Shown here: one piece after another, positions 26,664 to 35,897 of the stretch
How the letters are laid out: every line of letters begins with the position of its first letter
How positions within the stretch are numbered: the first letter of the stretch is position 1
DNA from: SIG455 sp045589495
GTDB taxonomy: Bacteria > Bacillota > Clostridia > UMGS1810
NCBI GenBank assembly: GCA_045589495.1
Contig: JAZNPF010000038.1
Span: 1-64,000 of the forward strand
Length of the DNA: 64,000 bases
Reading direction: 5' to 3'
Translations under genes and position numbers: made by a program
The notes under the pieces: generated by a model
The model's input: the letters and a program-made list of their open reading frames with translations, nothing else
Databases searched by the model: none
What the model was told of the DNA's origin: nothing

Positions 26664-29264
26664 ATGGCTACATCAGAAAAAATCACACCTATGATGAAGC
26701 AATACCTTGAGGTTAAAGCAAACCATGAGGATTGTATACTTATGTTTCGTCTGGGTGATTTTTACGAAATGTTCAATGATGATGCATACGAAGCATCTGA
26801 AATACTTAATATCACATTAACCGGAAAGGGTTCCGGACCGGACCGCATACCCATGTGCGGTGTGCCTTTTCACAGTGTAGACGGATATATTGCAAAACTT
26901 ATTGCTGCCGGTAAAAAAGTTGCTATATGCGAACAGATGGAAGACCCTAAAGAAACAAAAACAATCGTTCGTCGTGATGTGGTACGTATTATCACACCCG
27001 GAACGGTTAATCTTGATGGCGTTTTGAATGAACGTCAGAATAATTATCTTGCGTCCGTTTACTATTGTGAAGACGGATTTGGTGTAGTATTTATTGATGC
27101 AACAACCGGCGACGTTTTTGCTACATACGGAGATAATGATATTGTAGAAAACCGCCTTGCAAATGCCATCGCGTGTTTTTCCCCTGCTGAACTTATAGTA
27201 AATGACGGAGCGGCAAAAAATATAGGCGTTTTTGTTGAAATGAAAAAACGATTTTCGTATTTTGACAGTTTGCTTCCGGAAGAAGATTTTGATATAAATT
27301 ATGCACGTGAACTTATTGATGAAAATTCGATTTCTCTTGGTGCACTCACTTTCGAAAATCATCCGCTTTGCATACGTGCACTTGGCGGAGCACTTTCTTA
27401 TCTTAAACAAACTCAGAAGATAAATTTAAGTTATCTTAACGAAGTACGACTTTATTTTAAAAACGAGTATATGGAGATTGATTCGTCTTCCAGAAGAAAT
27501 CTCGAACTTACCTGCACAATGCGGGATAAATCTAAAAAAGGTTCATTACTGTGGGTTCTTGATAAAACCCGTACATCTATGGGCGCAAGACTTCTGGCGG
27601 AGTGGGTTGACAGACCATTGATGGATGCTGACAAAATAAATATGCGTCTAAAATCAGTAGATGAACTTTATGGCGAATTTAAATTAAGAGAAGATTTGCA
27701 GGAGGCACTTCGCGGTTTTTCCGATATGGAAAGGATATCTTCCAAAATAGTTTACGGGAATGGTAACGCAAGGGATTTACTATCACTTGCAAGCAGTTTG
27801 AAACGTGCTCCGAAAATCAAGAAATTGCTTAAAGATGCAAAATCTCCGCTTCTATCAAATGTGGGTACAAATTTGGATACTGTTGATGATGTTTGTTCAA
27901 CGCTTTGTGCTGCAATTGCAGACGAACCGCCATTCAGCGTGCGTGAAGGCGGTATGATACGCAAAGGTTACGATTCGCAGTTGGACAGCCTTCGCAGTAT
28001 GAAAAATTCCGGTACAGGAATTATCAGTACCATAGAGGAAGCGGAAAGAGAAAGAACTGGAATTAAACAACTTAAGATTTCATATAACAAAGTTTTCGGT
28101 TATTATATAGAGGTTTCAAAATCCAATACAGACAAAGTTCCGGCAGATTATATACGCAAACAGACTCTTGTAAACTGCGAAAGATATATCACCGATGAAC
28201 TCAAACGTGTAGAGGATTCCGTAACAAGTGCAAAGGACAAGATAGAAGCACTTGAATATGAGATATTTCTAACTCTTAAAAATATGGTGGTTACAAATCT
28301 TAAACGTATACAGAACTGTGCAAAAATGATTGCTGCAGTAGACGTTTTGTGCTCGCTTGCATTTGTTGCCGCAGAAAATGGATACGTAAAACCGGTTGTT
28401 GACGACGGTGACATTATTGATATAAAAGAAGGCAGACATCCGTCTGTAGAGATTTCAAATACGTCTTCTCTTTTTGTTCCGAATGACACATATCTTAATA
28501 CGGACGACGACCGTTTTCTGCTTATAACCGGACCTAATATGGCGGGTAAGTCTACATATATGCGTCAGACGGCATTGATTACCCTGATGGCGCAGATGGG
28601 TAGTTTTGTGCCTGCATCTTCGTGCCATATAGGTGTTGTTGACAGAGTGTTCACACGCGTTGGAGCATCTGATGACATTGCCGCAGGTCAAAGTACATTT
28701 ATGGTTGAAATGAGCGAAGTTGCGAACATTTTAAAAAATGCCACTTCGAAAAGCCTGATTATATTAGACGAAATCGGAAGAGGCACAAGCACATTTGACG
28801 GATTGTCAATTGCGTGGGCAGTTGTGGAATATGTGAGTGACAAGCAAAAAATCGGTGCAAAGACTATGTTCGCCACGCATTATCATGAACTTAAAGTTTT
28901 AGAGGATAAACTCGATGGTGTTAAAAACTTTTCGATTGCGGTTAAAAAACGCGGAAAAGATATAATCTTTTTGCGTAAGATTATTGCCGGCGGTGCATCG
29001 GACAGTTACGGTATAGAAGTTGCAGGCCTTGCCGGAGTTCCTGATGAAGTAACCGACCGTGCTCAACAGGTGCTTTCAAGTCTTGAGGGCGGACAGATAA
29101 AAGCAAATGCACCTGAAACGGAACGCATAGCAAAAAAGCAGGAGCAGACACAATTTCCTAACGAACTTGCCGAGCATATAAAAAATATGGATGTGTCAAC
29201 TTTAACGCCGATTGAGGCTATAAATGAACTTTATACCCTGCAACTTAAACTGAGAGAACAATAA
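26664..29264 (+). CDS. mutS: DNA mismatch repair protein MutS
   Basis: This 866-residue ATPase recognises mismatches. The N-terminal mismatch-binding domain carries the FYEMF motif (GDFYEMF, intercalating Phe). The ATPase shows Walker A GPNMAGKST (residues 623-631), Walker B ILDEIGRGTS and the MutS signature DGLSIAWA, with the FATHYHEL switch. AAAGGAG precedes ATG 26664. It is followed 15 bases later by mutL and then miaA, the classical mutS-mutL-miaA order. Confidence 0.98.
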   Translation: MATSEKITPMMKQYLEVKANHEDCILMFRLGDFYEMFNDDAYEASEILNITLTGKGSGPDRIPMCGVPFHSVDGYIAKLIAAGKKVAICEQMEDPKETKTIVRRDVVRIITPGTVNLDGVLNERQNNYLASVYYCEDGFGVVFIDATTGDVFATYGDNDIVENRLANAIACFSPAELIVNDGAAKNIGVFVEMKKRFSYFDSLLPEEDFDINYARELIDENSISLGALTFENHPLCIRALGGALSYLKQTQKINLSYLNEVRLYFKNEYMEIDSSSRRNLELTCTMRDKSKKGSLLWVLDKTRTSMGARLLAEWVDRPLMDADKINMRLKSVDELYGEFKLREDLQEALRGFSDMERISSKIVYGNGNARDLLSLASSLKRAPKIKKLLKDAKSPLLSNVGTNLDTVDDVCSTLCAAIADEPPFSVREGGMIRKGYDSQLDSLRSMKNSGTGIISTIEEAERERTGIKQLKISYNKVFGYYIEVSKSNTDKVPADYIRKQTLVNCERYITDELKRVEDSVTSAKDKIEALEYEIFLTLKNMVVTNLKRIQNCAKMIAAVDVLCSLAFVAAENGYVKPVVDDGDIIDIKEGRHPSVEISNTSSLFVPNDTYLNTDDDRFLLITGPNMAGKSTYMRQTALITLMAQMGSFVPASSCHIGVVDRVFTRVGASDDIAAGQSTFMVEMSEVANILKNATSKSLIILDEIGRGTSTFDGLSIAWAVVEYVSDKQKIGAKTMFATHYHELKVLEDKLDGVKNFSIAVKKRGKDIIFLRKIIAGGASDSYGIEVAGLAGVPDEVTDRAQQVLSSLEGGQIKANAPETERIAKKQEQTQFPNELAEHIKNMDVSTLTPIEAINELYTLQLKLREQ

Positions 29265-29279
29265 AAAGGAGGCGGAGCA

Positions 29280-31274
29280 ATGAACATCAATATTTTAGAT
29301 AAAAATCTGGCTAATATGATAGCGGCCGGCGAAGTAGTCGAAAGACCTGCCTCCGCCGTTAAAGAACTTATAGAAAATTCCGTTGACGCACATGCAAAAA
29401 ATATCACTGTTGAAATCAAAAACGGCGGTATGAGTTATATACGTGTTACAGATGATGGTGATGGAATACATCCTGACGATGCCATAACTGCATTTGCCCG
29501 TCACGCAACTAGTAAGATAGCAACCAAAGAAGACCTTGACAAAATTTATACGCTTGGTTTTCGTGGTGAGGCGCTTGCCAGTATTGCGGCAGTTGCAAGG
29601 GTGGATATGTTTACAAAGATAAAAGATAACGATTTCGGAGTAAATGTTGTAGTCGAAGGCGGCGAAGTACGGGAACATACTGAAGTCGGTTGCCCTGACG
29701 GAACTACAATGATTATCCGCAATCTGTTTTTCAATACTCCTGCACGTATGAAGTTTTTGAAAAATGACGCTGCAGAAACTACTGCCGTTACAGATGTTGT
29801 AAATAAAATGATTCTGTGCCATCCTGATGTATCAATAAAACTTATTAGTAACGGAAAACCCGTGGTGTCAAGTCACGGAACGGGGAATGTGAATGATTGT
29901 ATTCACGTTGTTTACGGCTCTCAGTATTCATCTAATATGATAGATGTAAATTATAAAGAAGAATTTATAAGTGTAACCGGCTGTGCTGGTGCATTTTCGA
30001 TTGCAAGAAAAGACAGACGCCATCAGGTGTTTTTCTTAAATGGCAGAAATATCGTAAATAAAACAATAAGCACTGCTGTTGCAGAGGCTTACAGAAATTG
30101 TGTTATGGCAGGCAAATTTCCGGTGTGCGTTCTTTATATCAATATTGCACCCGGTTTGGTAGATGTCAATGTACATCCTACAAAAATGGAGGTACGTTTT
30201 TCTAATGAAAAAAAGATTTACAGTGCAGTTTACTGGGCTGTTAAAGAGGCTATTACAAACACACGCCACGTACCTGAGATAGATGATGAAAAAGTTTTCT
30301 CACAACCAAAGGTTGAAATGGAAATACCTCATAATGAACCATCTGTGCAGACGGAACTCCCACTTAAACCTGAAAGAAATCAGGATAAAATCCGTGACGA
30401 AATCAAAGAAAGTATTCGTACTGCTATTGAAAAAAGCAATAATAATACTTTCGCATCTTCGCTTGTATCTGCTCCTAAGGTTTTGCGACGTGAAAATGAT
30501 TTTGCATCGCTTAATAAAAAGATTGAAGTTGAAAAAGTTGATGAAGTAGAGGAACTTTCATCTGAACCGTATGTTCCGGACATACCTGTTGTTGAAAAAG
30601 ATGTTGATGAACCTGTTATCCGTGAAGAAGTTGCTGAAATCGAGAAGGAAATTTCAAATTCAGATGAATCCGTTCAAACACATCAATATCTTCCGAACCG
30701 GGATTTCACTCTTGTTGGTCAGGTCTTTAATACATATATAATAGCACAGTCGGGTGACGAAATGCTGCTTATAGACCAGCATGCCGCACACGAACGTATA
30801 TGGTTTGAAGAACTTATGGAGCAATGGAAAAACAATGAAATATCTGCTCAGTCTATGCTTATCCCTGTAACGATGACTCTTGATGACCACGATTTCGAAG
30901 TTGCCGGAGCAAATATTGACTTTTTTGCAGACGTTGGCTTTGAGATTGACATTTTCGGCTCCAATGATATAATTATACGTAAAGTGCCTATGGAAATGGA
31001 TGATGCTCTCATCACCGATACTGTAGGCGATATTATAAATATTTTAGATGGTAATGCAGAAGTTCCTAAACACGAACTTTACGAAAAAACTTTACACACC
31101 ATGGCTTGCAAACGTGCGCTTAAAGGAGGTAAACCTTTAAGTGATGAAGATATGGAGCATCTTGTCGCCCGTGTTATGGAACTTGAGGGGATTAACACTT
31201 GCCCGCACGGAAGACCTATATGTGTGCGTATGAGTAAAAAAACTTTAGAAAAACAGTTTAAAAGAATAGTTTAA
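29280..31274 (+). CDS. mutL: DNA mismatch repair protein MutL with endonuclease site
   Basis: The 664-residue protein has a GHKL ATPase N-terminus (ELIENSVDAHAKNI, DDGDGI, GFRGEAL). A long acidic linker (about 340-460) leads to the dimerisation/endonuclease domain. The metal-site motif DQHAAHE-x4-E is intact (DQHAAHERIWFE), as are ACKRALK and CPHGRP, so this is a nicking MutL like that of B. subtilis, not the E. coli type. That fits a genome without MutH-directed repair. AAGGAGG precedes the start. Confidence 0.97.
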   Translation: MNINILDKNLANMIAAGEVVERPASAVKELIENSVDAHAKNITVEIKNGGMSYIRVTDDGDGIHPDDAITAFARHATSKIATKEDLDKIYTLGFRGEALASIAAVARVDMFTKIKDNDFGVNVVVEGGEVREHTEVGCPDGTTMIIRNLFFNTPARMKFLKNDAAETTAVTDVVNKMILCHPDVSIKLISNGKPVVSSHGTGNVNDCIHVVYGSQYSSNMIDVNYKEEFISVTGCAGAFSIARKDRRHQVFFLNGRNIVNKTISTAVAEAYRNCVMAGKFPVCVLYINIAPGLVDVNVHPTKMEVRFSNEKKIYSAVYWAVKEAITNTRHVPEIDDEKVFSQPKVEMEIPHNEPSVQTELPLKPERNQDKIRDEIKESIRTAIEKSNNNTFASSLVSAPKVLRRENDFASLNKKIEVEKVDEVEELSSEPYVPDIPVVEKDVDEPVIREEVAEIEKEISNSDESVQTHQYLPNRDFTLVGQVFNTYIIAQSGDEMLLIDQHAAHERIWFEELMEQWKNNEISAQSMLIPVTMTLDDHDFEVAGANIDFFADVGFEIDIFGSNDIIIRKVPMEMDDALITDTVGDIINILDGNAEVPKHELYEKTLHTMACKRALKGGKPLSDEDMEHLVARVMELEGINTCPHGRPICVRMSKKTLEKQFKRIV

Positions 31275-31298
31275 CGCATCTTTTTAAGGAGTGGTTTT

Positions 31299-32225
31299 TT
31301 GATACCCGTATTAGCGATTGTAGGTCCAACTGCATCAGGAAAATCATCTTTTGCCGTACAAATTGCAAAAAAATTCGGTGGTGAGGTTATATCTGCTGAT
31401 TCTATGCAGATATATAAATATATGAATATTGGTACGGCGAAAGTTACGGAAGAGGAAATGGGCTCGGTGCCGCATCATCTTATAGACGTTTTAGAGCCGG
31501 ATGATGATTGTAATGTGACACGTTTTGTATCACTTGCTGAAAAAGCGGTGGAAGATGTTTTCTCTCGCGGGAAACTTCCGGTTATATGCGGTGGAACGGG
31601 ACTTTATATAGACAGCCTTTTAAAAGGTGCTGCGTTTGAAGATAACAGTTGTGACGAAAACTACCGTGCCGAGTTACGTCAGATTGCTGACGAAAAAGGA
31701 GCAGAGTATCTTCATTCAATGCTTTCTGAAGTGGACAGATTAGCGGCAGAAAATATACATTATAATAATGTTAAACGTGTTATACGTGCACTTGAGTTTT
31801 ATCACATTACGGGAAAATCAATCACCACCCAGAGAGAAAACACGGTAAATGAAAAATACAATTCATTTATAATAGGCATGCAACGTGACAGAGAGTTGCT
31901 TTATTCAAATATTGACCTGCGTGTAGATATTATGGTTCGGCAGGGGCTTTTTGATGAGGTTGAAAATCTTTTAAAAAAAGGCTATAGCACCAAATCAAAC
32001 TCTATGCAGGCGATAGGTTATCGAGAGGTAATTTGGTATTTTAAAGGCAAGTGCACTCGTGATGAGGCAATAAGGCTTATTAAACGTAATTCACGCAGAT
32101 ATGCAAAACGCCAGATTACCTGGTTCGGTGCAAACAAAGATATACACTGGGTAAATCCCGATGATAAAGAAGCAGTAAACACGCTTATGTGTGAAGTTGA
32201 AGAATTTAAGAAAGGAATACGCTGA
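31299..32225 (+). CDS. miaA: tRNA dimethylallyltransferase
   Basis: MiaA transfers a dimethylallyl group to A37 of tRNAs reading UNN codons. The P-loop GPTASGKSS, the catalytic DSMQIYK segment, GGTGLYIDSLL and the tRNA-contacting SMQAIGYREV are all present in 308 residues. Translation starts at TTG 31299, with AAGGAG 7 bases upstream. Its stop overlaps the ATG of the following envelope gene. Confidence 0.96.
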   Translation: MIPVLAIVGPTASGKSSFAVQIAKKFGGEVISADSMQIYKYMNIGTAKVTEEEMGSVPHHLIDVLEPDDDCNVTRFVSLAEKAVEDVFSRGKLPVICGGTGLYIDSLLKGAAFEDNSCDENYRAELRQIADEKGAEYLHSMLSEVDRLAAENIHYNNVKRVIRALEFYHITGKSITTQRENTVNEKYNSFIIGMQRDRELLYSNIDLRVDIMVRQGLFDEVENLLKKGYSTKSNSMQAIGYREVIWYFKGKCTRDEAIRLIKRNSRRYAKRQITWFGANKDIHWVNPDDKEAVNTLMCEVEEFKKGIR

Positions 32226-33433
32226 TGAAAAAATTTTTGCTGCATGCTCTTATATTCTGCCTTGTGGCATTTCAACTGTGGAATATAATAATATTTTTAA
32301 ATCCTAATGTAGAAACAGAAATGGTTCGTCACGATACCATTGAAAACTCTGCTGAATATGACGGCATTATTATTCGTAATGAAACTGTTATCACTTCGGA
32401 TTCGTCCGGTGTGCTTGAAAGTGCAGCAATAGAGAACAACGTTGTAAAACGCGGTAAAACGGTTGCATCTGTGTATACCGGAAGTGTTGATAAAGAAACA
32501 CAGAACAAACTCAAACAGGTAAATGCCCGTATTGCCGAGATCACCGGTGCACAGGAAAACAGCCTTGTTTTTGAGGGTGATCAGGTAAAAATAGAAAATA
32601 ATATATCAACACGTATTTCGGACCTTATAATAAGTATAAATGATAAAAATATCCGCCATGTTTCTGAACTTAAGGGCGACCTTAATGTTCTGATAGGCAA
32701 AAAACTTGAGGTGTCCGGTGAAAGCGGAAGCGTTGCTACTATGCTGGATGAACTTCAGGCACAGAAATCACAGTACGAACAGATGCTTTCAGCGGCAAAA
32801 CAGAATCTGTATGCACCCCAGGCGGGGATATATTCAACAAACATAGACGGCTTTGAACAGGTTTTAAACGGTGCGTCGCTGAATTCAATGACGGTGGAGG
32901 ATTTTAAAACTATTTCAGATACAAAGCCTGAACTTGTTGAAGGGGCAGACCAGCCCGTATGTAAGATTGTAAATAATGTGGAATGGTATATTGCGATGCT
33001 TGTTGACGAAAAAAGAGCATCGGAAATGAAAACAGGTCAGTCGGTATATATCAAAATAGGTGAAAATGTGGAAGAATACAATGCAACAATCACATCAATA
33101 TCTCCGTCTTCTTCAAAGAAATGCGTTGTTGGTGTGACAGTTACCGAATACAGCGACCATGCAATGAAAAACCGCAAAACACCCATAACACTTATAACAA
33201 ATAAATATTCGGGAATCAAAATTCCTATAAAAGCGATACGTGTAAACAACGGTGAGCAGGGCGTGTATACCGTTACAGAGGGCTTGATGAAATTCAAAAA
33301 AGCAGATATAATCTATAAAGACAACAATTACGCAATAGCAAAGGAGAATAATTCAGATAATAAGTCGGTTCTTCTTTATGATGAGGTTGTGATAGACGCT
33401 AAGCAAGTAGGCGAAAATATTGCTATAAGATAA
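32225..33433 (+). CDS. HlyD-like membrane protein of the sepF/divIVA locus
   Basis: The 402-residue protein has one N-terminal transmembrane helix (LLHALIFCLVAFQLWNIIIFL) and then a membrane-fusion-protein layout: a lipoyl-like half (YDGIIIRNETVITSDSSG), a coiled-coil segment (about 90-200), the second half (NLYAPQAGIYSTNIDG) and a beta-barrel (GQSVYIKIGENVEEYNATI). In clostridial genomes this family regularly stands before yggS-sepF-ylmH-divIVA, which hints at a role in division or envelope assembly instead of simple efflux. No partner transporter is nearby. It overlaps miaA by one base. Confidence 0.75.
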   Translation: MKKFLLHALIFCLVAFQLWNIIIFLNPNVETEMVRHDTIENSAEYDGIIIRNETVITSDSSGVLESAAIENNVVKRGKTVASVYTGSVDKETQNKLKQVNARIAEITGAQENSLVFEGDQVKIENNISTRISDLIISINDKNIRHVSELKGDLNVLIGKKLEVSGESGSVATMLDELQAQKSQYEQMLSAAKQNLYAPQAGIYSTNIDGFEQVLNGASLNSMTVEDFKTISDTKPELVEGADQPVCKIVNNVEWYIAMLVDEKRASEMKTGQSVYIKIGENVEEYNATITSISPSSSKKCVVGVTVTEYSDHAMKNRKTPITLITNKYSGIKIPIKAIRVNNGEQGVYTVTEGLMKFKKADIIYKDNNYAIAKENNSDNKSVLLYDEVVIDAKQVGENIAIR

Positions 33434-33446
33434 CGGAGTGGATAAT

Positions 33447-34124
33447 ATGGGAAACATCAGCGATAATCTTAAAAGTGTACAAAACCGTATAGATGCCGCA
33501 TGTGCCAGGTCCGGCAGAAAGGCAGAAGATATTACTCTTCTTGCCGTTACCAAAACTGTTCCCGCAGAAAGAATACTGGAAATAATGGACCTGGGTGTGA
33601 CAAGTCTTGGTGAAAACCGTGTTCAGGAACTTCTTTCAAAATATGATGAACTTCCAGGGGCATCATGGCATATAATAGGCCACCTTCAGACCAATAAAGT
33701 AAAAAGTATCATAGGTAAGGTTAAACTTATACATTCGGTTGATTCAATACGCCTTGCACAAGAAATCGGAAGACAGTCTGCTATAAAGGGTATTACTACA
33801 GATGTTTTGCTTGAAGTAAATGTTTCGGGCGAAGAAAGTAAATTTGGAATGAATCTTGATTTTGTGGATGAAATGATAGAGCACTGTTCCGGTATAGACG
33901 GTCTTTGCGTAAAAGGACTTATGACTATGGCACCGCTTGGCGCTCCGGAAAACGAAATACGTAAGATTTTTTCGTCTTTATATAAAAAATATGTTGACAT
34001 ATCAGCAAAAAAATATGATAATGTTATTATGGAATATTTGTCTATGGGCATGAGTAACGATTTTGATATAGCAATTGAAGAAGGTGCAAATATTGTGCGT
34101 GTGGGCAGAGGACTTTTTCAATAA
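33447..34124 (+). CDS. PLP homeostasis protein, YggS family
   Basis: ATG 33447 gives 225 residues, with CGGAG 8 bases upstream; the GTG at 33438 overlaps this site. Family motifs are LLAVTKTVP (PLP lysine), GENRVQEL, WHIIGHLQTNK, LEVNVSGEESKFG, LMTMAP and LSMGMSNDFDIAIEEGANIVRVG. YggS/YlmE proteins bind PLP and buffer vitamin B6 and amino-acid pools without a known enzymatic reaction. The position before sepF is typical of Firmicutes. Confidence 0.93.
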   Translation: MGNISDNLKSVQNRIDAACARSGRKAEDITLLAVTKTVPAERILEIMDLGVTSLGENRVQELLSKYDELPGASWHIIGHLQTNKVKSIIGKVKLIHSVDSIRLAQEIGRQSAIKGITTDVLLEVNVSGEESKFGMNLDFVDEMIEHCSGIDGLCVKGLMTMAPLGAPENEIRKIFSSLYKKYVDISAKKYDNVIMEYLSMGMSNDFDIAIEEGANIVRVGRGLFQ

Positions 34125-34164
34125 TAAATAAAATTATATAAAATATGCTAAGGGGGCATTTGTA

Positions 34165-34605
34165 ATGGGAAATTTCATGAATAAGATGATGAACGTTATG
34201 GGCTTGAACGAGGAGGAAGAAACAGTAGAAGAAACTCCGGTTTACGAACCCAGACGTCATGAAGAAGAACCCACAGGCGGTTTTGGTCTTAAAAAGGGCA
34301 AAGTGGTTAATATTCATACAACAACACAACTTAAAGTGGTTGTTATTCAGCCTACATCTTATAATGATTCACAGGATATTGCTGACCATTTAAAAAGCAA
34401 GAAACCCGTTGTTGTAAACCTTGAAAGACTTGATAAAGATGATGCACGCAAAATGGTAGACTTTTTAAGCGGCGCTGTGTACGCACTTGACGGCAGTATG
34501 CAGAAAGTTGCTAACGGAATTTTGCTTCTTGCACCTTATAATGTAGGTATTATGGGTGATTTCAGCAGCGAACTCAAATCAAACGGTATTTTCGATTTAG
34601 ACTGA
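34165..34605 (+). CDS. sepF: Cell division protein SepF
   Basis: This 146-residue protein has an N-terminal amphipathic helix that targets membrane (MGNFMNKMMNVMGL), an acidic linker and the SepF core (KVVVIQPTSYNDSQDIADHL, KPVVVNLERLDKDDARKMVDFLSGAVYALDG). SepF links FtsZ to the membrane in Firmicutes, replacing much of the FtsA/ZipA role. AAGGGGGC precedes the start. Confidence 0.95.
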   Translation: MGNFMNKMMNVMGLNEEEETVEETPVYEPRRHEEEPTGGFGLKKGKVVNIHTTTQLKVVVIQPTSYNDSQDIADHLKSKKPVVVNLERLDKDDARKMVDFLSGAVYALDGSMQKVANGILLLAPYNVGIMGDFSSELKSNGIFDLD

Positions 34606-34606
34606 T

Positions 34607-35371
34607 ATGAATAAATCAAATCTTCTGCAAGGGCTTGAAGGGGATGAGAAAATTCTTATCTCACACCTTCTTGATTTGGCAGAAAGATGTGAAAAAGCGG
34701 GAGTGGTAATGTACTCGCCTTTTCTTAATCCGAGGGAAGCGTCAATTGCGTCGTCAAGATGCAGGGGGAGTTACGTTTTAAAGTCATTCGGCGGATACAA
34801 AGATGCTGAAAGGCAGGTTATTGCGTTCTGCCCCAACGAAGATGATGATGCATATTACCCTATTGTAGCAATTAAGATTGCATCAAAGGACGGAAGCACG
34901 TTTTTACATCGCGATTATCTTGGCGCCGTGCTTTCGCTTGGCATCAAACGGGAAAAAACCGGTGATATAGTAATTCAAAGTGGTTATGCCGTTATGTTTT
35001 GTGATTTGACCGTTGCAGAGTTTATCTGTCTTAATCTGGACAAGGTCGCCTCTGCCAATGTCACTTGCACTGCCTGTGATGTTGAAGATGTTGAGGTGGA
35101 ACGCAAGTTTGACGAGAAAAGCGCATCGGTTGCATCATTAAGGCTTGATTGCGTGCTTTCTGCCGCAATAGGCAAAAGCCGTGATGTTTCGTGTGACCTT
35201 ATCAATAAAGGATATGTTCAGGTAAATTACGACATTGCAAATTCTGTGTCTGCACGTATTAAATCGGGCGATGTCATATCTGCAAGGGGATTTGGCAAAA
35301 TGATTGTAGAAACAGATTGCCTCACTACCCGTAAAGGCAGAATTAAAATAACAATAAGACATTTTAGATAA
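34607..35371 (+). CDS. S4-domain RNA-binding protein YlmH
   Basis: The 254-residue product starts one base after the sepF stop. The N-terminal region matches the YlmH family (FLNPREASIASSR, GGYKDAERQVIAFCP, FLHRDYLGAVLSLGIKREKTGDI). An S4 RNA-binding domain ends the protein (LRLDCVLSAAIGKSR, LINKGYVQVNY, IKSGDVISARGFGKM). In B. subtilis YlmH belongs to the division cluster and has been linked to ribosome rescue. Confidence 0.93.
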   Translation: MNKSNLLQGLEGDEKILISHLLDLAERCEKAGVVMYSPFLNPREASIASSRCRGSYVLKSFGGYKDAERQVIAFCPNEDDDAYYPIVAIKIASKDGSTFLHRDYLGAVLSLGIKREKTGDIVIQSGYAVMFCDLTVAEFICLNLDKVASANVTCTACDVEDVEVERKFDEKSASVASLRLDCVLSAAIGKSRDVSCDLINKGYVQVNYDIANSVSARIKSGDVISARGFGKMIVETDCLTTRKGRIKITIRHFR

Positions 35372-35399
35372 TAAATTAAGGCAAAAGAGGGGAATACTC

Positions 35400-35876
35400 A
35401 TGCTTACTCCGTTAGATATTCAAAATAAAAGATTCACAAGCGGTGCAATGGGTTACAAAAAAGCTGAAGTAGAGGAGTTTTTGGAACTTGTACTGCGTGA
35501 TTATGAAACAATGTATAAAAACAATATTGATTTAAATGATAAAATCAATATGTTAAACAGCGCTTTGGAACATTATAAAGCCATAGAGGAAACTATGCAG
35601 AATGCGTTGCTTGTTGCTCAGAGCACGGGTGATGAAGTCCGCAAGACAGCCGATGAAAAGGCTCGTCTTACAGTTGAGGCAGCAGAAAAGCAGGCAAAAG
35701 ACATAGTTGAAAACGCAATGCGTTCGGCTATGGAAGCAACCAAAGAGGCTGAAAATATAAAACGTTCGACAGAACTGTTCAAGGCTCGTATGATAGGTAT
35801 GCTGAACTCACAGATAGAGTCGCTTAAATCTTCAGACGCGCCTGCCGCTTGCGAAAGCGACAATGAAGTCAATTGA
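35400..35876 (+). CDS. divIVA: DivIVA-domain cell division/polarity protein
   Basis: The N-terminal membrane-curvature domain is clear (LTPLDIQNKRFTSGAMGYKKAEVEEFLELVLRDY is split across 1-35), followed by a coiled coil from about 38 to 145. At 158 residues it is typical for clostridial DivIVA. It follows ylmH and precedes ileS as in many Firmicutes. DivIVA gathers at negatively curved membrane at septa and poles. Confidence 0.94.
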   Translation: MLTPLDIQNKRFTSGAMGYKKAEVEEFLELVLRDYETMYKNNIDLNDKINMLNSALEHYKAIEETMQNALLVAQSTGDEVRKTADEKARLTVEAAEKQAKDIVENAMRSAMEATKEAENIKRSTELFKARMIGMLNSQIESLKSSDAPAACESDNEVN

Positions 35877-35897
35877 AAAGTTAGGAGTTGTTACAAA

